Source: Halieaceae bacterium UBA3479 (GTDB lineage: Bacteria > Pseudomonadota > Gammaproteobacteria > Pseudomonadales > Halieaceae). From it: a stretch of DNA of 18,357 bases. The stretch lies in the NCBI GenBank assembly GCA_002377985.1, contig DFQW01000102.1, forward strand, positions 1-18,357, written 5' to 3'. Of this stretch, positions 1 through 8,197 are shown piece by piece. The notes beneath the pieces are model-generated. The model saw only the letters and a program-made list of their open reading frames with translations, was not told where the DNA came from and did no database searches. Within the stretch, counting starts at the first letter, position 1. The number at the start of each line of letters is the position of its first letter. Both the position numbers and the translations under genes were made by a program.

Positions 1-1818
1 TGCCGTCTCTGTAGATTGAAATTGGAGACTCGCCAAACGCTGATAGAGAGCGCAGCGGTTCATCAGCGCATCATGCGTGCCACTATCGACGACCCGGCCC
101 TCATCCATCACGACGATGCGATCGGCGTTGATCACTGTAGAGAGTCGGTGCGCGATGATGATGGTGGTGCGTTCGCGCATGATGTCGGTCAATGCCTGCT
201 GCACATGCCATTCACTTTCCGCGTCGAGCGCGCTGGTGGCTTCATCGAGGAGTAATAGCTCGGGGTCTGCGAGTATTGCGCGGGCCAACGCAATCCGCTG
301 GCGTTGCCCGCCGGAGAGTCTGACCCCCTGAGCTCCCAGATCGCTCTGGTAGCCCTCAGGAAGCGCTGCAATAAATTCATGCGCGTGTGCCATGGTTGCC
401 GCGCGCTCTACCGCCTCCTGATCCGGCGCAGTGACCCCATAGGCAATGTTGCTGAATATGGTGCCGGAGAAGAGCGTCGGCTGCTGCGGGACGAGCGCTA
501 TTTTGGCTCGCCAGTCCTGTAACGGAACGTCGTGTAAAGGCGTATTGCCGTAAAAGAGTGTCCCCTCTCCGGGATCGTAAAAGCGTAGCATTAGTTCAAA
601 GACGGTAGATTTACCGGCACCCGATGGGCCCACCAGCGCGACGGACTCTCCGGGCGTAATGGTGAGATCAAAGTGATGCAGCGCCGGGGTATCAGGCCGG
701 CTCGGGTAGGCAAAGGTAATATCGGCAAAGCGCAGGGCTTCACCCAGCTCTGGCTTGGTTGTTCCGTTATCGGGGATATTGGGCTTTTCCTGTAGCAACT
801 CCATCAGGCGTTCCGCGGCGCCCGCTGCCCGTTGCAGATCGCCCCATACTTCCGACAACGTGGCGAAGGCGGTCCCCACCATGACCGCATAAAAAACAAA
901 GGCGCCGAGCTCGCCACCGGTCATACGCCCCTCAATCACGTCGACACCACCGGACCACATCATGCCGACCATGCCACCCATCAGCAGGAAGATGGCAAAC
1001 CCGGTGAGCAGCGCACGCTGGAATACCCGTGCACGCGCAACCGTAAATGCTTGCTCTACGTCGTGACCAAAGGCAGTTTTTTCCGCTGCTTCGCGATTAA
1101 AGCTTTGCACCACCTTAATTGACTGAAAAATTTCGCCGGCATGACTGCCCACCTCGGCAATGCTCTGTTGGCTTTTATTGGACAGGTTGCGCACGCGCCG
1201 TCCAAAAATCAGGATGGGCAGCAGGGTCACAGGCACCGCGATCAATATCACCAGGCTGAGCTTGAGATTGGTAATCACCATCAGCGTCAGCGCCCCGGTC
1301 AGTGTGAGGGCATTGCGAACCGCCAAGCTGACAGAACTACCAATCAGGGTTTGCAATAGCGTGGTATCAGTGGTGAGGCGAGACATGATTTCGCCAGAGT
1401 GGTTAGTCTCGAAGTAGCTCGGCTGCAGGTGCACCAAATTGTTGAAGACTGCACTGCGGAGATCGGCACTCACACGTTCGCCCAACCAGGAAACCAGGTA
1501 AAAGCGGATCATTGCGCCACAGGCCATTGCCAATCCGATGACCAGCATGAGCGAGACGGCCTTGTAGAGCCCCGAGGGGTCGGCCCCCGAGAAACCCTCA
1601 TCAATCAGCACTTTTACCCCGTAGCCGAGCCCAAGCTGCGCGCCCGCGGTAAACACCAGCGCCACGCTGGCGGCAATAAGGCGGCCTTTATGGGGCCACA
1701 AAAAACCGAGCAATTGAGTGAGCGGTGTCAGCGACTTACTCCGCGCCGGTGGACGATTGTTCGGTGTGTCGGTGACAGGCGACGCAGTGGGCGATGTGGT
1801 CTGTGCAGCTTGCGTCAC
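1..1818 (-). CDS. MsbA-like ABC exporter half-transporter (permease fused to ATPase), C-terminus off window
   Basis: This is an ABC transporter of subfamily B: an N-terminal six-helix membrane domain (about residues 40-330) fused to a C-terminal nucleotide-binding domain. It would act as a homodimer in the inner membrane and export a lipid or drug-like substrate. Visible ATPase motifs are Walker A GPSGAGKS (397-404), signature LSGGQ (501-505), Walker B ending in D525 with catalytic E526, and the H-loop H557 in AHRLST. All are intact. The 606 codons in the window have no stop, and the usual family length is about 590-610, so only a few residues are probably missing. The start is GTG at 1818; an in-frame TAG lies farther upstream and the ribosome site is weak (GGA about 10 nt away). 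TTG at 1833 is an alternative. The first 30 residues are Thr/Pro-rich. It follows tatC after a 160 bp gap. It resembles the MsbA-related group rather than the lpxK-linked msbA; the substrate cannot be told. Confidence 0.93.
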   Translation of the reverse strand, partial: MTQAAQTTSPTASPVTDTPNNRPPARSKSLTPLTQLLGFLWPHKGRLIAASVALVFTAGAQLGLGYGVKVLIDEGFSGADPSGLYKAVSLMLVIGLAMACGAMIRFYLVSWLGERVSADLRSAVFNNLVHLQPSYFETNHSGEIMSRLTTDTTLLQTLIGSSVSLAVRNALTLTGALTLMVITNLKLSLVILIAVPVTLLPILIFGRRVRNLSNKSQQSIAEVGSHAGEIFQSIKVVQSFNREAAEKTAFGHDVEQAFTVARARVFQRALLTGFAIFLLMGGMVGMMWSGGVDVIEGRMTGGELGAFVFYAVMVGTAFATLSEVWGDLQRAAGAAERLMELLQEKPNIPDNGTTKPELGEALRFADITFAYPSRPDTPALHHFDLTITPGESVALVGPSGAGKSTVFELMLRFYDPGEGTLFYGNTPLHDVPLQDWRAKIALVPQQPTLFSGTIFSNIAYGVTAPDQEAVERAATMAHAHEFIAALPEGYQSDLGAQGVRLSGGQRQRIALARAILADPELLLLDEATSALDAESEWHVQQALTDIMRERTTIIIAHRLSTVINADRIVVMDEGRVVDSGTHDALMNRCALYQRLASLQFQSTETA

Positions 1819-1978
1819 GTAGTCGTTATCCAATTGGGCAGTGCAATCACTATTGAGGCACGGCGACAGGGGCAGAGACCCGCTGCGCCAGATCGCAGTC
1901 TACGCGGACGAGGCGCAAAAAGATCGCCTTTGCCCAACAAAAGCGACAGGCCGTTATTCAGCCGAACCACTCTGCTAT

Positions 1979-2716
1979 TTACGCTCGGGAAGGCTCCAGC
2001 AGGCGACCAAAGAATACGCCAAGCTCAAACAAGAGCCACATGGGGATCGCCAGCAGCGACTGGGAAATCACGTCCGGCGGCGTCAGAAGCATGCCAAAGA
2101 CGAAACATCCCACAATGATATAGGGCCGTTTTTGCGACAGCGCCTCGGCGGTGGTGACGCCCGTCCAGATCAGGATGACGGCGGCGATAGGCATCTCGAA
2201 GGCGATACCAAACGCCAGAAACAGCTTCAGCACAAAGTCCAGATAGCTGTTGATGTCGGTCATGACCTGAACGCTCTCGGGACCCACGCTCGTGAAAAAA
2301 GCAAAGATTAGGGGAAATACGACAAAGTACGCGAAGAGGGCACCGGCATAGAACAGCAACACGCTGGAGGCGAGCAATGGCAAAGCGATCCGCTTTTCTT
2401 TTTGATAAAGCCCCGGCGCAACAAAGCCCCATATCTGATACAGAATCACCGGTATTGCCATGAATATAGCCAGTACAAGACTCAGCTTGAAAGGCGTGAG
2501 AAACGGCGACGCCACGCCAGTGGCAATCATGGTGGAGCCCTCGGGCATCAGTTCTCGCAAGGGTGCCGAGACAAAGCCATAAATCTCGTTGGCAAAGGGG
2601 AACAGCACAATAAAACCAACCAGCACAGCCAACACGGCACGCAACAGCCGATCGCGGAGCTCGGTGAGATGTGCCACCAATGACATGGGCGGGTCTTGAT
2701 CGATGGGATCACTCAT
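1979..2716 (-). CDS. tatC: Sec-independent (twin-arginine) translocase subunit TatC
   Basis: TatC is the polytopic inner-membrane subunit that, with TatB, binds twin-arginine signal peptides of folded cofactor-containing proteins. The 245 residues match the family's usual 240-260, with six hydrophobic segments. The signal-peptide-binding N-terminal motif HLTELR is present (E19, equivalent to E15 of the E. coli protein), and so is the first cytoplasmic loop motif ending LYQKE (glutamate near residue 107, equivalent to E103). Other family blocks are [24 protein letters not shown] and [12 protein letters not shown]. Its ATG overlaps the tatB stop codon (ATGA), the usual sign of coupled translation. 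It is the last of the three tat genes. Confidence 0.98.
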   Translation of the reverse strand: MSDPIDQDPPMSLVAHLTELRDRLLRAVLAVLVGFIVLFPFANEIYGFVSAPLRELMPEGSTMIATGVASPFLTPFKLSLVLAIFMAIPVILYQIWGFVAPGLYQKEKRIALPLLASSVLLFYAGALFAYFVVFPLIFAFFTSVGPESVQVMTDINSYLDFVLKLFLAFGIAFEMPIAAVILIWTGVTTAEALSQKRPYIIVGCFVFGMLLTPPDVISQSLLAIPMWLLFELGVFFGRLLEPSRA

Positions 2717-3090
2717 ACAGAAGCCGGGGGTTTTTCAGATTGATCCACAGCTGAAGAAGAGATGTCTGCCTTGTTTTCTGCATTTCGGTCATCCGCAGCG
2801 AGCGCTGGCGCGGCTTCCAATGACTCAATGGCACGCAGCTCCTCGTCCACGGCGCGAGTGGTGTCGCGCACCTGTCGCTCTAATTGCCGCGATTCCTCGC
2901 GCAATTTTTGCATCACCTCATCGTTATGCAGTTCGCGTCGGACTTCGGTGCGAATTTGATCAAAACTGCGGCGAAAGCGATTGATCCAAGCCATGGTGGT
3001 GCGCACCGCCCCGGGCAGTTGTTCCGGGCCGACCACAAGCAATCCCACCACCCCGATCAGCAGTATCTCGGCGAAGCCAATATCAAACAT
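2713..3090 (-). CDS. tatB: Sec-independent translocase subunit TatB
   Basis: TatB pairs with TatC to form the receptor for twin-arginine signal peptides. The 125-residue protein starts [19 protein letters not shown], a single N-terminal membrane helix carrying the conserved E8. The Gly-Pro hinge follows at 21-22 (GPEQLP), then an amphipathic helix and a long charged helical region (about 30-95). The C-terminus is polar, low in complexity and poorly conserved, as is usual. FD at positions 2-3 and the GPEQLP hinge separate it from TatA. It lies 15 nt after tatA and overlaps tatC by 4 nt. Confidence 0.97.
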   Translation of the reverse strand: MFDIGFAEILLIGVVGLLVVGPEQLPGAVRTTMAWINRFRRSFDQIRTEVRRELHNDEVMQKLREESRQLERQVRDTTRAVDEELRAIESLEAAPALAADDRNAENKADISSSAVDQSEKPPASV

Positions 3091-3105
3091 GACAGGCGGC
3101 CCCGA

Positions 3106-3321
3106 TTAGCCCGCAGGTTTGTCGGAGTCCTGTTCCTTGCGCGCCTCGACGTTGCCATCTGTATCGCTTTGGGCATTGTCTTTGCTCATGCTGTCGCGAA
3201 AGCCGCGAATGGCGCTACCGAGGTCGCTTCCAACATTGCGCAGGCGTGACGTGCCAAACAGCATCACGATAATCGCCAGAATAATGAGGAGTTGCCAGAT
3301 ACTGATTCCGCCCAGGCCCAT
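3106..3321 (-). CDS. tatA: Sec-independent translocase subunit TatA
   Basis: TatA is the small subunit that oligomerises at the TatBC receptor to let folded substrates cross the inner membrane. The 71 residues show the standard plan: a transmembrane helix from [19 protein letters not shown] (about 5-23), the FGTSRLR hinge, the amphipathic helix with [13 protein letters not shown], then an acidic unstructured tail. FGTSRLR and DLGSAIRGF are close to the E. coli equivalents. A strong ribosome site (GGGAGAAGG) precedes the ATG. It lies 17 nt after hisE and leads the tatABC set. Confidence 0.97.
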   Translation of the reverse strand: MGLGGISIWQLLIILAIIVMLFGTSRLRNVGSDLGSAIRGFRDSMSKDNAQSDTDGNVEARKEQDSDKPAG

Positions 3322-3338
3322 TGTCCTTCTCCCTGCAG

Positions 3339-3692
3339 TTAAGCGTTTTCCGAGCCGGCATTATGGCGCTTTCGCGCGGCTTTTTCTGCCAGTCCAGACA
3401 GACCCATCCGTGCATTGAGCACGTTGAGTACGTCAGTGTGACTAAGATCGAGATGAGACAGCATGACCAGACTATGGAACCACAGGTCGGCGACCTCATT
3501 CACCAGTGCATCCGCGGTGCCGGCTTGATTCATATCTTTGGCTGCGAGAATCACCTCGGTCGCCTCTTCGCTAATCTTTTCCAGAATTTTATTCAGCCCA
3601 TCGCGGTGGAGTGATGCGACATAGGATTCTTCAGGCGAAGATTCCCTTCTCTGGGCCAGCACCTGATCAAGCGCCATCAAAATATCGTTCAT
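3339..3692 (-). CDS. hisE: Phosphoribosyl-ATP pyrophosphatase (stand-alone HisE)
   Basis: HisE hydrolyses phosphoribosyl-ATP to phosphoribosyl-AMP and pyrophosphate, the second step of histidine synthesis. At 117 residues it is an all-helical MazG-fold enzyme. The acidic metal-binding pattern is visible: [16 protein letters not shown] in the first core helix and [14 protein letters not shown] in the second. The ATG directly abuts the TAA of hisI, with the Shine-Dalgarno sequence (GAGG) inside the end of hisI, so the two are translationally coupled. In enteric bacteria the two activities are fused as HisIE inside the his operon. Here they are separate and sit between ubiB and tatA, as in Pseudomonas. 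Confidence 0.96.
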   Translation of the reverse strand: MNDILMALDQVLAQRRESSPEESYVASLHRDGLNKILEKISEEATEVILAAKDMNQAGTADALVNEVADLWFHSLVMLSHLDLSHTDVLNVLNARMGLSGLAEKAARKRHNAGSENA

Positions 3693-4064
3693 TTATTCCT
3701 CTGCCACCTGCTGCCATTCGCCGTCGCGCGGCGCATAGAAGAAACAGTGCCGGCGCCCGGTATGACACGCACCACCCTCTTGATGAACCCGCAGCAGTAA
3801 GGTGTCGCCGTCGCAGTCAAGGCGGGCCTCCACGAGCCGCTGGGTATTGCCCGATGTCGCGCCCTTTCGCCACAGTTCGCGGCGTGAACGCGACCAGTAA
3901 ATGACCTCGCTACTCGCCAGTGTCTGCTCCAGTGCTGCCGCATTCATCCATGCCAGCATCAGCACCTCGCCGGTTTCGGCATCTTGCGTTACCACGGGTA
4001 TCAGGCCCTGCTCGTTCCACTGGGGCGACATGGTGCGCGGGGTCTGTGCGGGAGTATTGGTCAT
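3693..4064 (-). CDS. hisI: Phosphoribosyl-AMP cyclohydrolase (stand-alone HisI)
   Basis: HisI opens the adenine ring of phosphoribosyl-AMP, the third step of histidine synthesis, as a cytosolic Zn/Mg homodimer. The 123 residues contain the family blocks VLMLAWMN (35-41), the [18 protein letters not shown] substrate loop (58-75), the metal-binding DCDGD (D83, C84, D85, D87) and the second zinc site [11 protein letters not shown] with C100 and C107. All metal ligands are present. The chosen ATG gives a short N-terminal tail; Met12 is an alternative, and neither has a strong ribosome site. The gene begins 31 nt after ubiB and runs straight into hisE. Confidence 0.96.
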   Translation of the reverse strand: MTNTPAQTPRTMSPQWNEQGLIPVVTQDAETGEVLMLAWMNAAALEQTLASSEVIYWSRSRRELWRKGATSGNTQRLVEARLDCDGDTLLLRVHQEGGACHTGRRHCFFYAPRDGEWQQVAEE

Positions 4065-4095
4065 GGCCCAGTATGCCAGAGGTGACCTGAAGCCG

Positions 4096-5664
4096 TTACC
4101 GGTGCCGCGCTGTCAGCGCTGCCAACAAACAGCCGCCAGCAATCACGAGCCAGACCGTCCCGCCGCTGGAAAGCGCAAGGCCTGCGCCAAGCGCCAGCGT
4201 ACCTGCAAGGGTGACGGGCAGCATCCAGGCGGGTTCCGGATTTTTCTTGGGGGTCGGCGCCTGACCCTGCCGCAGGCGGTTCAGGAGGAGATCTGGTAGC
4301 AGCGGTAGTGTCTCCAAAAGCGCGGGCGCTTCCTGTTGCAGCCGCTGGGTCATAGTTTGCAGGGAGTATCGATCCGCCAGCCATTGCTCCAGGAAGGGTT
4401 TTGCGGTGTCCCACAAATTGAGCTCCGGATAGAGCTGTCGGCCCAGGCCCTCAATATTGAGCAGTGTTTTTTGTAACAAGACCAGCTGCGGTTGCACCTG
4501 CATGTCAAACTGACCGGCGGTACGAAATAGCGTTACCAGCATGTGGCCAAAGGAAATCTCCGAAAGCGGGCGTTCAAATACCGGCTCACACAGGGTGCGC
4601 ATAGCGGCTTCAAATTCTGCGATAGGCGTGTCGGGCGGGACCCAGCCGCACTCGATATGCAGTTTTGCGCAAAGCCTGTAGTCCTGTTGAAAAATGGCGA
4701 GGAGATTGCGTGCCAGATAGTAGAGATCCTGTTCATCGAGTTGGCCAACGATGGCGCAATCGACCGCCATATACCGCGGATTATCAGGCTGGCTGCAATC
4801 TACAAAAATATTGCCCGGGTGCATATCGGCGTGAAAAAAACTGTCGCGAAACACCTGAGTGAAGAAAATCTCCACGCCCCGCTCCGCCAGTAATTTCAAA
4901 TCGACCTGCTTCCCCTTGAGGGTGTCTATGTCGCTGACAGGCACACCGTAAATGCGCTCGCTGACCATCACCTGCTCACAGGTTAAAGGCCAGTGCACTT
5001 CAGGCACATAAACCAGTTCGCCCGACTGAAAGTGTCGCTTTAGCTGTGAGGCATTCGCCGCCTCGCGCTGTAGATCGAGCTCGCCGTGAATAATCCGGTC
5101 ATACTCTTCAACCACCTCGACCGGCCGCAGGCGACGGCCACTGCGCGACCAGTGCGCCAGCATTCTGGCGACGTGCCGCAGTATTTTGATGTCCTGATCG
5201 ATAACCCGCTCAATCCCCGGGCGCAGCACTTTTACAACAACATCACTGCCATCCGGTAGGCGGGCACCATGCACCTGCGCCACTGAGGCCGCCGCCAGCG
5301 GATTGGCATCGAACTCGGCAAAGCAGTCATTGAGCGGTCGCCCCAAGGCCCGTTCGATGCGCTGAATCGCCTCCTTGGCAGGAAAAGGTGGTACTTGATC
5401 CTGCAACAGTGCCAGTTCGTCAGCGATATCCAGTGGCAAGAGGTCTCGTCGGGTCGATAGCAATTGCCCAAACTTGACAAATACCGGACCCAGATCTTCC
5501 AGTGCGCGGCGCAAACGCTCGCCCCGGGGTGTATTGGCGGGTACCGAGATCACCGGGAACAAGCGCAGCAAAAATGACACGACGCGTGGTCGCTGCGCAG
5601 GTGGCAACAGCTCGTCGAGTTGATACCGCGCAGCGGTGCGGTAGAGCGCAATCAGTCGATTCAT
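4096..5664 (-). CDS. ubiB: UbiB, atypical ABC1/ADCK-type kinase-like ATPase for ubiquinone biosynthesis
   Basis: UbiB belongs to the UbiB/COQ8 protein-kinase-like family, which supports ubiquinone synthesis through ATPase activity, probably by extracting hydrophobic intermediates from the membrane. Of 522 residues, the family marks are the KxGQ motif K64-F-G-Q67, the alanine-rich nucleotide loop (AAAS, 124-127), invariant K145 in VVKVLRPG, the ExD pair E195/D197, and the catalytic loop HADMHPGN (278-285). The metal-binding D302 follows in DCA. The usual third residue of that motif is glycine (DCG in E. coli), so A304 is unusual. After a helical C-lobe, two predicted membrane helices (about 479-515) anchor it to the inner membrane. 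Its ATG overlaps the ubiJ stop (ATGA). In E. coli the order ubiE-ubiJ-ubiB-tatABC is the same but without hisI and hisE. Confidence 0.97.
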   Translation of the reverse strand: MNRLIALYRTAARYQLDELLPPAQRPRVVSFLLRLFPVISVPANTPRGERLRRALEDLGPVFVKFGQLLSTRRDLLPLDIADELALLQDQVPPFPAKEAIQRIERALGRPLNDCFAEFDANPLAAASVAQVHGARLPDGSDVVVKVLRPGIERVIDQDIKILRHVARMLAHWSRSGRRLRPVEVVEEYDRIIHGELDLQREAANASQLKRHFQSGELVYVPEVHWPLTCEQVMVSERIYGVPVSDIDTLKGKQVDLKLLAERGVEIFFTQVFRDSFFHADMHPGNIFVDCSQPDNPRYMAVDCAIVGQLDEQDLYYLARNLLAIFQQDYRLCAKLHIECGWVPPDTPIAEFEAAMRTLCEPVFERPLSEISFGHMLVTLFRTAGQFDMQVQPQLVLLQKTLLNIEGLGRQLYPELNLWDTAKPFLEQWLADRYSLQTMTQRLQQEAPALLETLPLLPDLLLNRLRQGQAPTPKKNPEPAWMLPVTLAGTLALGAGLALSSGGTVWLVIAGGCLLAALTARHR

Positions 5665-6308
5665 TGCCTGTCCCTTCGCGCAGCGGCTTTGGCCAGCAGC
5701 TTCTCAACTTTGAACTGGGCCCGTTCGACCTGCATGGACAGGGTTTGCACGCCCTCGAAGAAGTGTTCCAACTCTAGTTTTGGCGGCGTGAGTCGGCCTT
5801 CCTCCAAAAGATATTCAGACAGTTGTCTCTGGAGACTTTTTCGCGCGCCTTCACCCCACCGGAACAGGCTGCGCAGTGACTCGGCGAGCTGGTGGCCGGC
5901 CACATCCCCGAGACGCTCCACCAGCGGTGCTTCCCAGTCAATATCCATCTGAGAAATCACTTGTTGCAGGCGTATGAGGCTGGCACTACTCCCCTGAAGT
6001 TCAATGCCGCCATTAATCAGGGTGGCCGCGGGGTCGTCCGACGCGATCAGCGCCGCGAAGTCTTCAACAGAGCCACGCACGAAGGTCGCGGGTTTCTCCT
6101 CACAGTGGCTTAACAGCCTTAACTCGGGGCCTGGCGCCAGGGCCAAATAAAGCGTCAGTTGCAGTGACGTGACCTCGACGCCGATCAAGGTACCACTGAG
6201 CTCTTCCAGCGCGTGGTGAGACGTTGGCGTCAGCAAAATGGCCCCATTGAGTGCACGTTCAGCGCCGTACAGTGCCGCCGACAGCAGTGCCGGGTCGTGC
6301 TGTGTCAC
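5661..6308 (-). CDS. ubiJ: UbiJ, SCP2-domain accessory factor of ubiquinone biosynthesis
   Basis: UbiJ (formerly YigP) is a lipid-binding scaffold of the soluble Ubi complex that carries ubiquinone intermediates to the ring-modifying hydroxylases and methylases. The 215-residue product has an SCP2 sterol-carrier-like N-terminal half (about 15-120), recognisable by the sequence around [20 protein letters not shown], where a lipid-binding sheet and helix are expected. The charged C-terminal region (from about 180) is predicted to form a coiled coil. Overall similarity to the family is low, as usual, so position between ubiE and ubiB is a large part of the evidence. It starts with GTG overlapping the ubiE stop (GTGA) and ends overlapping ubiB (ATGA). 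Confidence 0.93.
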   Translation of the reverse strand: MTQHDPALLSAALYGAERALNGAILLTPTSHHALEELSGTLIGVEVTSLQLTLYLALAPGPELRLLSHCEEKPATFVRGSVEDFAALIASDDPAATLINGGIELQGSSASLIRLQQVISQMDIDWEAPLVERLGDVAGHQLAESLRSLFRWGEGARKSLQRQLSEYLLEEGRLTPPKLELEHFFEGVQTLSMQVERAQFKVEKLLAKAAARRDRQ

Positions 6309-7078
6309 GCCTTGAACCCCCGATGCACTGCGACGATGCCGCCCGTCATGTTGTGATAGCTCACATTTGCAAAACCCGCCTCTTCCATCAATCCCAGCAG
6401 CGTCTCCTGATCGGGGTGTTGGCGAATGGACTCAGCAAGATAACGATAGCTGTCGGCATCCTGAGCAATCAATTTGCCCATCGCCGGTAATACCTGAAAA
6501 GAGTATTGGTCATAAATTTTGGCCAGTAGTGGCGAGGTCGGTTTGGAAAATTCGAGCACCAACAGCCGGCCGCCGGGGCGCAGAACCCGGAGCATCGAGC
6601 GCAGCGCCATCGCCTTGTCGGTGACGTTGCGCAGTCCAAAAGCAATAGTGATGCAGTCAATGCTGCCGTCCTCAAATGGCAGCGACTGGGCGTCGGCCTG
6701 CACAACGTTAATGTTTCCGGTTGCCCCTGTGTCGATGAGCCGATCGCGGCCCACCTCGAGCATGGCGGCATTGATGTCGGCCAGTATGACGCGGCCCTCG
6801 GGGCCAACCAGTCGAGAGAATTTGGCGGCCAGATCACCGGTGCCCCCGGCAAGATCGAGAACAGTTTGTCCGGCACGGGCGGCACTCAATTCAATGGTAA
6901 AGCGTTTCCACAGCCGGTGGATGCCCCCGGACATCAGATCGTTCATCAGATCGTAGCGGCTCGCCACAGAGTCAAAGACCTCGCGAACCAGCCCCGCCTT
7001 CGCGGCGCGGTCTACCCGGGTAAAACCGAAGTCCGTGCTGTCATCCGAATTGCTGGTGTCTACTGCGTCGTCATTCAC
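6305..7078 (-). CDS. ubiE: UbiE, demethylmenaquinone / 2-polyprenyl-1,4-benzoquinol C-methyltransferase
   Basis: UbiE is the SAM-dependent C-methyltransferase of ubiquinone (and, where present, menaquinone) synthesis. The 257 residues match the family length of about 250. Motifs are the N-terminal [15 protein letters not shown] and GIHRLWKR blocks (36-59), the SAM-binding motif [12 protein letters not shown] (73-83), the acidic residue after strand 2 (D101 in ADINAAML), AFGLRNVTD, and motif [21 protein letters not shown]. The start is GTG at 7078 with a good ribosome site GGGAG 8 nt upstream. The first 17 residues are acidic and variable. It appears to be the first gene of the ubiE-ubiJ-ubiB-hisI-hisE-tatABC run, with a candidate promoter in the gap before it. 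Confidence 0.98.
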   Translation of the reverse strand: MNDDAVDTSNSDDSTDFGFTRVDRAAKAGLVREVFDSVASRYDLMNDLMSGGIHRLWKRFTIELSAARAGQTVLDLAGGTGDLAAKFSRLVGPEGRVILADINAAMLEVGRDRLIDTGATGNINVVQADAQSLPFEDGSIDCITIAFGLRNVTDKAMALRSMLRVLRPGGRLLVLEFSKPTSPLLAKIYDQYSFQVLPAMGKLIAQDADSYRYLAESIRQHPDQETLLGLMEEAGFANVSYHNMTGGIVAVHRGFKA

Positions 7079-7123
7079 TGGCGATGCTCCCTATAGCGCC
7101 AGCGCTTAGCCAGCGAGCCGGCA

Positions 7124-7152
7124 AGTGTACCTGAGCATGGCGGCGGTGTTCA
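7124..7152 (-). promoter_or_regulatory. ubiE: Candidate sigma70 promoter for the ubiE run
   Basis: On the minus strand, TGAACA (complement of 7147-7152; four of six matches to TTGACA) is followed after exactly 17 nt by TACACT (complement of 7124-7129; four of six matches to TATAAT). Transcription would start near 7116, giving a leader of about 38 nt. The hexamers are only moderate, so the 17-nt spacing and the position in the only sizeable gap of the left block carry the call. The rest of the 7079-7216 gap shows no gene and no convincing terminator. Confidence 0.35.
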
Positions 7153-7216
7153 GAGGGGTCAGACGGCGGTTTTTGTTCACGTCCGCGGCATCTATCTATC
7201 GACGCACGACGTGTTT

Positions 7217-7606
7217 TCAGGGTTCGAAATGGAGAACCTGAACGGCGGCGTCTCTGGATTGGCCTGCAGCAGCAAGCTGGCGTAAATAGCTGTGCCAGTA
7301 CTGATCCTGATTTTCCGCGAGGTCTCGGAGATAGGACCAGCTGTACAACCCCGAGTCGTGACCGTCATCGAAGGCAATTTGAACGGCGTAATGCCCTACG
7401 GGCTCGATGCGATCGATGCCAACGGTGGCTTTACCGGTCTGCAGGGTTTCCTGTCCGGGGGCGTGTCCGCGAACTTCTGCGGAGGGTGAGTAGACGCGCA
7501 GAAACTCCGCGCTGAGCTTGAACGCCGCGCCGTCATCGAAGTCCAGCTCAAGCATGCGTTGGCCCCTCGAATAATGGAGTCGGCTCACCCTTTGTTGCCT
7601 GGCCAC
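7217..7606 (-). CDS. DUF971 family protein (gamma-butyrobetaine hydroxylase-like N-terminal domain)
   Basis: The 129 residues are almost entirely a DUF971 domain, the fold also found at the N-terminus of gamma-butyrobetaine hydroxylase. Diagnostic blocks are LELDFDDG near the N-terminus, LRVYSPSAEVRGH, ETLQTGKATVGI, IEPVGHYAVQIAFDDGHDSG and YSWSYLRDL. The function of the stand-alone form is not established; links to Fe-S or metal metabolism have been suggested for relatives. The start is GTG 2 nt past the stop of the SPOR gene, with GAGG about 10 nt upstream inside that gene; an in-frame GTG at codon 7 is an alternative. In Pseudomonas and many relatives hslV and hslU lie between these two genes; here nothing does. 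Confidence 0.93.
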   Translation of the reverse strand: MARQQRVSRLHYSRGQRMLELDFDDGAAFKLSAEFLRVYSPSAEVRGHAPGQETLQTGKATVGIDRIEPVGHYAVQIAFDDGHDSGLYSWSYLRDLAENQDQYWHSYLRQLAAAGQSRDAAVQVLHFEP

Positions 7607-7608
7607 CT

Positions 7609-8196
7609 TTAACGCACCTCGTTCACAGACTGTGGCTCGCGTTTGAGCAGGAGGGTATCCATATCCGCCTCAGCGGTGAGGGTTCGCGCGCGAGCCATTT
7701 CTGACCGACTTGGAAAAGGTCCTAGATACACTCTAAACCAGCTGCCATTGTCGCTTTGTCCTGCTTCAATCGAGGCGTCGAGGCCCAGCAGCGCCAATTC
7801 CCCGCGACGGCGATCGGCATCTGATTCCTTGCGGAATGAGCCCACCTGCAACAGGTATTGCACGTTATCACTGCGCGGGGATTGCAAGTCTGCGGGTTCA
7901 ATCTCGGGATTGAGGTCCAGCTCCTGATTGGGCAGTACCTCGTAAAAATCGAAGCGGGGTCCGGTTTCTATCTGAAGATTAGGGGGTGACGCGGGCATGG
8001 TCTGACCGGTTTCTTCGGGCTGCAGTGACCAGTGGGCTGCGCCCAGACTGGCGAGGACGCCGGCAACACAACCCGCCGCAAAGCCCTGAAGGTGTGCCGC
8101 TGACAGGGTCGGCGGCGCACTTGCGGGCGCGGATCGTGTCGCGGCGCCTCGAGGGGATGCGGCTTTCTGCCGCGACTTTGTTGCTCTTTTGACCAT
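7609..8196 (-). CDS. FtsN-like SPOR-domain membrane protein
   Basis: This is a bitopic inner-membrane protein with a cytoplasmic Lys/Arg/Ala-rich tail (1-33), one membrane helix (about 35-54), a Pro/Gln/Glu-rich periplasmic linker containing a FDFYEVLP segment (82-89), and a C-terminal SPOR domain (about 112-187: YLLQVGSF, GSWFRVYLGPF). SPOR domains bind denuded glycan strands at the division septum. The FDFYxxLP segment and the argS neighbourhood are typical of the FtsN-like SPOR protein annotated beside argS in Pseudomonas. It may act in cell division, but I would not call it ftsN from sequence alone. Its ATG is one base past the argS stop, with GGAG in the end of argS, so the two are coupled. 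Confidence 0.9.
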   Translation of the reverse strand: MVKRATKSRQKAASPRGAATRSAPASAPPTLSAAHLQGFAAGCVAGVLASLGAAHWSLQPEETGQTMPASPPNLQIETGPRFDFYEVLPNQELDLNPEIEPADLQSPRSDNVQYLLQVGSFRKESDADRRRGELALLGLDASIEAGQSDNGSWFRVYLGPFPSRSEMARARTLTAEADMDTLLLKREPQSVNEVR

Positions 8197-8197
8197 G

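Noticed and set aside
1819..1978. AGGCG/CGCCT pairing flanking a T run after tatC (minus strand)
   Set aside because: The T run is inside the loop, not after the stem, and the stem is only 5 bp, so it is not an intrinsic terminator.
1399..2118. 239-codon open frame on the plus strand
   Set aside because: It is antisense to the ABC exporter and tatC, whose motifs are intact. The translation is rich in Arg/Gln/Gly/His with no recognisable domain, as expected from a shadow frame of a GC-rich gene.
7178..7217. CACGTC/GACGTG inverted repeat followed by TTTT on the plus strand
   Set aside because: It resembles a terminator only on the plus strand, where no gene precedes it, and the 24-nt centre is large. 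For the DUF971 gene on the minus strand no T run follows, so I do not call it.
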